Positions 5,389 through 6,026 of a DNA stretch of 6,026 nucleotides are shown here, piece by piece. A program made the position numbers and the translations under genes. The stretch's first letter is position 1. Each line of letters starts with the position of its first letter. Origin of the DNA: Burkholderiaceae bacterium (GTDB lineage: Bacteria > Pseudomonadota > Gammaproteobacteria > Burkholderiales > Burkholderiaceae); the NCBI GenBank assembly GCA_023253905.1, contig JALREG010000431.1:1-6026 (forward strand), written 5' to 3'. A model generated the notes under the pieces. The model was not told the origin of the DNA. It searched no databases and saw only the letters and a list, made by a program, of their open reading frames with translations.

Positions 5389-6026
5389 ATGCTCAATTGC
5401 AAGCCGCTGCACTCTCTGTTCGCTGCCGAAGTGGTCGGGGTCGACCTCCGTCAGGCACGCGACCCGGCAATGCTCGCAGCGATCCGCGCCGCCATGGATC
5501 AGTATGCAGTTCTGGTCTTTCGCGACCAGCCGTTCACCGATGACGAACAGGTTGATTTCGCGACCCGCTTCGACGGAAAACTGCACACCCAAACCTCCCT
5601 GTCTGCCCTGGGTGCAAACCGCTTCGGCAATGAAGCGCTCACCGATATTTCCAGTGTGAAAGCAAACGGCGAACTGGCTGACGTGGCCGATCGCCGCCGC
5701 CTCAGTATTCTCAGCAATCGCCTGTGGCATACCGACGCCTCATTTGTGGATCCCGCCGGACGCTATTCGCTGCTCTCGGCCAAGGTCGTACCCGAGGTTC
5801 GGGCCGACACCGAATTCGCTGACATGCGAAGCGCCTGGGACGCGCTCGATCCGGATGAACAACACCGGCTCGCGGGCCTGCGCGCATTCCACTCGATCGT
5901 GCATTCCACCGCGTTTCGCCGACTGGTCTACAAAACACAGGTGTTTCTCAACCACGAGGGCGATTTGTTTCGCACCCGCTTGACGCATTCGCTGGAGGTG
6001 GCGCAACTCGGACGTTCGCTGGCGCG
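5389..6026 (+). CDS. Chimeric ORF: TfdA/TauD-family dioxygenase N-terminus joined in frame to dGTPase
   Basis: The ORF starts at the ATG at 5389, with GGAG five bases upstream, and runs off the window. Residues 1 to about 170 are an Fe(II)/2-oxoglutarate dioxygenase of the TfdA/TauD family. They show the N-terminal GVDLRQA (17-23) and [20 protein letters not shown] (41-60), then RLWHTDASF (111-119) with the metal-binding His114-x-Asp116, [11 protein letters not shown] (125-135) and [13 protein letters not shown] (141-153). After HSI (168-170) the family's usual continuation, which carries the distal iron-binding histidine and the 2-oxoglutarate arginine, is absent. The protein instead reads as a deoxyguanosine triphosphate triphosphohydrolase. 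As written, the dioxygenase lacks essential active-site residues and should be inactive. The substrate of the parent dioxygenase is unknown. Confidence 0.85.
   Translation, partial: MLNCKPLHSLFAAEVVGVDLRQARDPAMLAAIRAAMDQYAVLVFRDQPFTDDEQVDFATRFDGKLHTQTSLSALGANRFGNEALTDISSVKANGELADVADRRRLSILSNRLWHTDASFVDPAGRYSLLSAKVVPEVRADTEFADMRSAWDALDPDEQHRLAGLRAFHSIVHSTAFRRLVYKTQVFLNHEGDLFRTRLTHSLEVAQLGRSLA
5896..6026 (+). other. dgt: dGTP triphosphohydrolase (Dgt) segment fused after the dioxygenase
   Basis: From about base 5896 the frame encodes [17 protein letters not shown], then [20 protein letters not shown] and GRSLA. This is the conserved core of HD-domain dGTP triphosphohydrolases, with the first metal-binding histidine in LTHS (residue 200 of the ORF). 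The 50-60 residues that normally precede this block in Dgt are missing. The HD pair and the rest lie beyond the window. The match in wording and spacing to betaproteobacterial Dgt is unmistakable. Confidence 0.85.

Noticed and set aside
4892..5659. 255-codon plus-strand ORF across the thioesterase and dioxygenase starts
   Set aside because: It is antisense to the thioesterase and out of frame with the dioxygenase; its composition is that of a shadow frame.
5365..5730. Upstream continuation of the small minus-strand ORF to base 5730
   Set aside because: This part is antisense to the dioxygenase; only the short segment before the thioesterase is worth considering.
1..6026. CRISPR array, tRNA, rRNA, phage or defence genes
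   Set aside because: I saw no regularly spaced repeats, cloverleaf-like blocks, rRNA-like sequence or characteristic proteins on either strand.

Overview
The window looks like chromosomal DNA from a GC-rich betaproteobacterium. The gene families (betaproteobacterial-type DusA and Dgt segments, a TupABC tungstate importer, a 4-hydroxybenzoyl-CoA thioesterase-like protein, a TfdA-type dioxygenase) would fit a Rhodocyclales aromatic degrader of the Thauera/Azoarcus/Aromatoleum type. That placement is inferred from gene content, not from a phylogenetic marker. The odd length (6026 bases) and a broken or chimeric gene at each end suggest a whole assembly contig rather than a slice of a finished genome.

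Layout. Bases 1-399 (minus) hold the first ~110 codons of dusA, a tRNA-dihydrouridine synthase. Its similarity ends abruptly near base 69, and bases 1-60 may be the end of an insertion element. Divergent from it, 453-1166 (plus) encodes a NarL/LuxR-type response regulator with no kinase in view, closed by a strong intrinsic terminator at 1196-1238. Next comes a minus-strand operon in the order tupB-tupC-tupA (3619 down to 1300), encoding the permease, ATPase and periplasmic binding protein of a tungstate ABC importer. Divergent from tupB, 3760-4701 (plus) encodes a one-component regulator: an excisionase/MerR-like winged HTH fused to a periplasmic-binding-protein-like sensor domain. The shared 140-bp gap (3620-3759) carries inverted repeats and a small hairpin touching the regulator's Shine-Dalgarno. 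The 91-bp gap 4702-4792 shows nothing convincing. A minus-strand hotdog thioesterase (5239-4793) follows; it uses a TTG start that overlaps the stop of a possible 42-residue small ORF. The last gene (5389 to the end, plus) starts as a TfdA/TauD-family dioxygenase but switches in frame, near codon 170, to the HD-domain region of a dGTP triphosphohydrolase.

How they work together. The central unit is a tungstate uptake operon with its likely sensor-regulator: TupA captures the oxyanion in the periplasm, TupB/TupC import it, and the divergent regulator probably reads cytoplasmic oxyanion and controls the shared intergenic region. The neighbouring CoA thioesterase and dioxygenase suggest aromatic or acyl catabolism, where tungsten enzymes such as aldehyde oxidoreductase occur in related bacteria, but no such enzyme is in the window. 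The strongest oddity is the in-frame TfdA-Dgt join, which is more likely an assembly or recombination chimera than a new enzyme.
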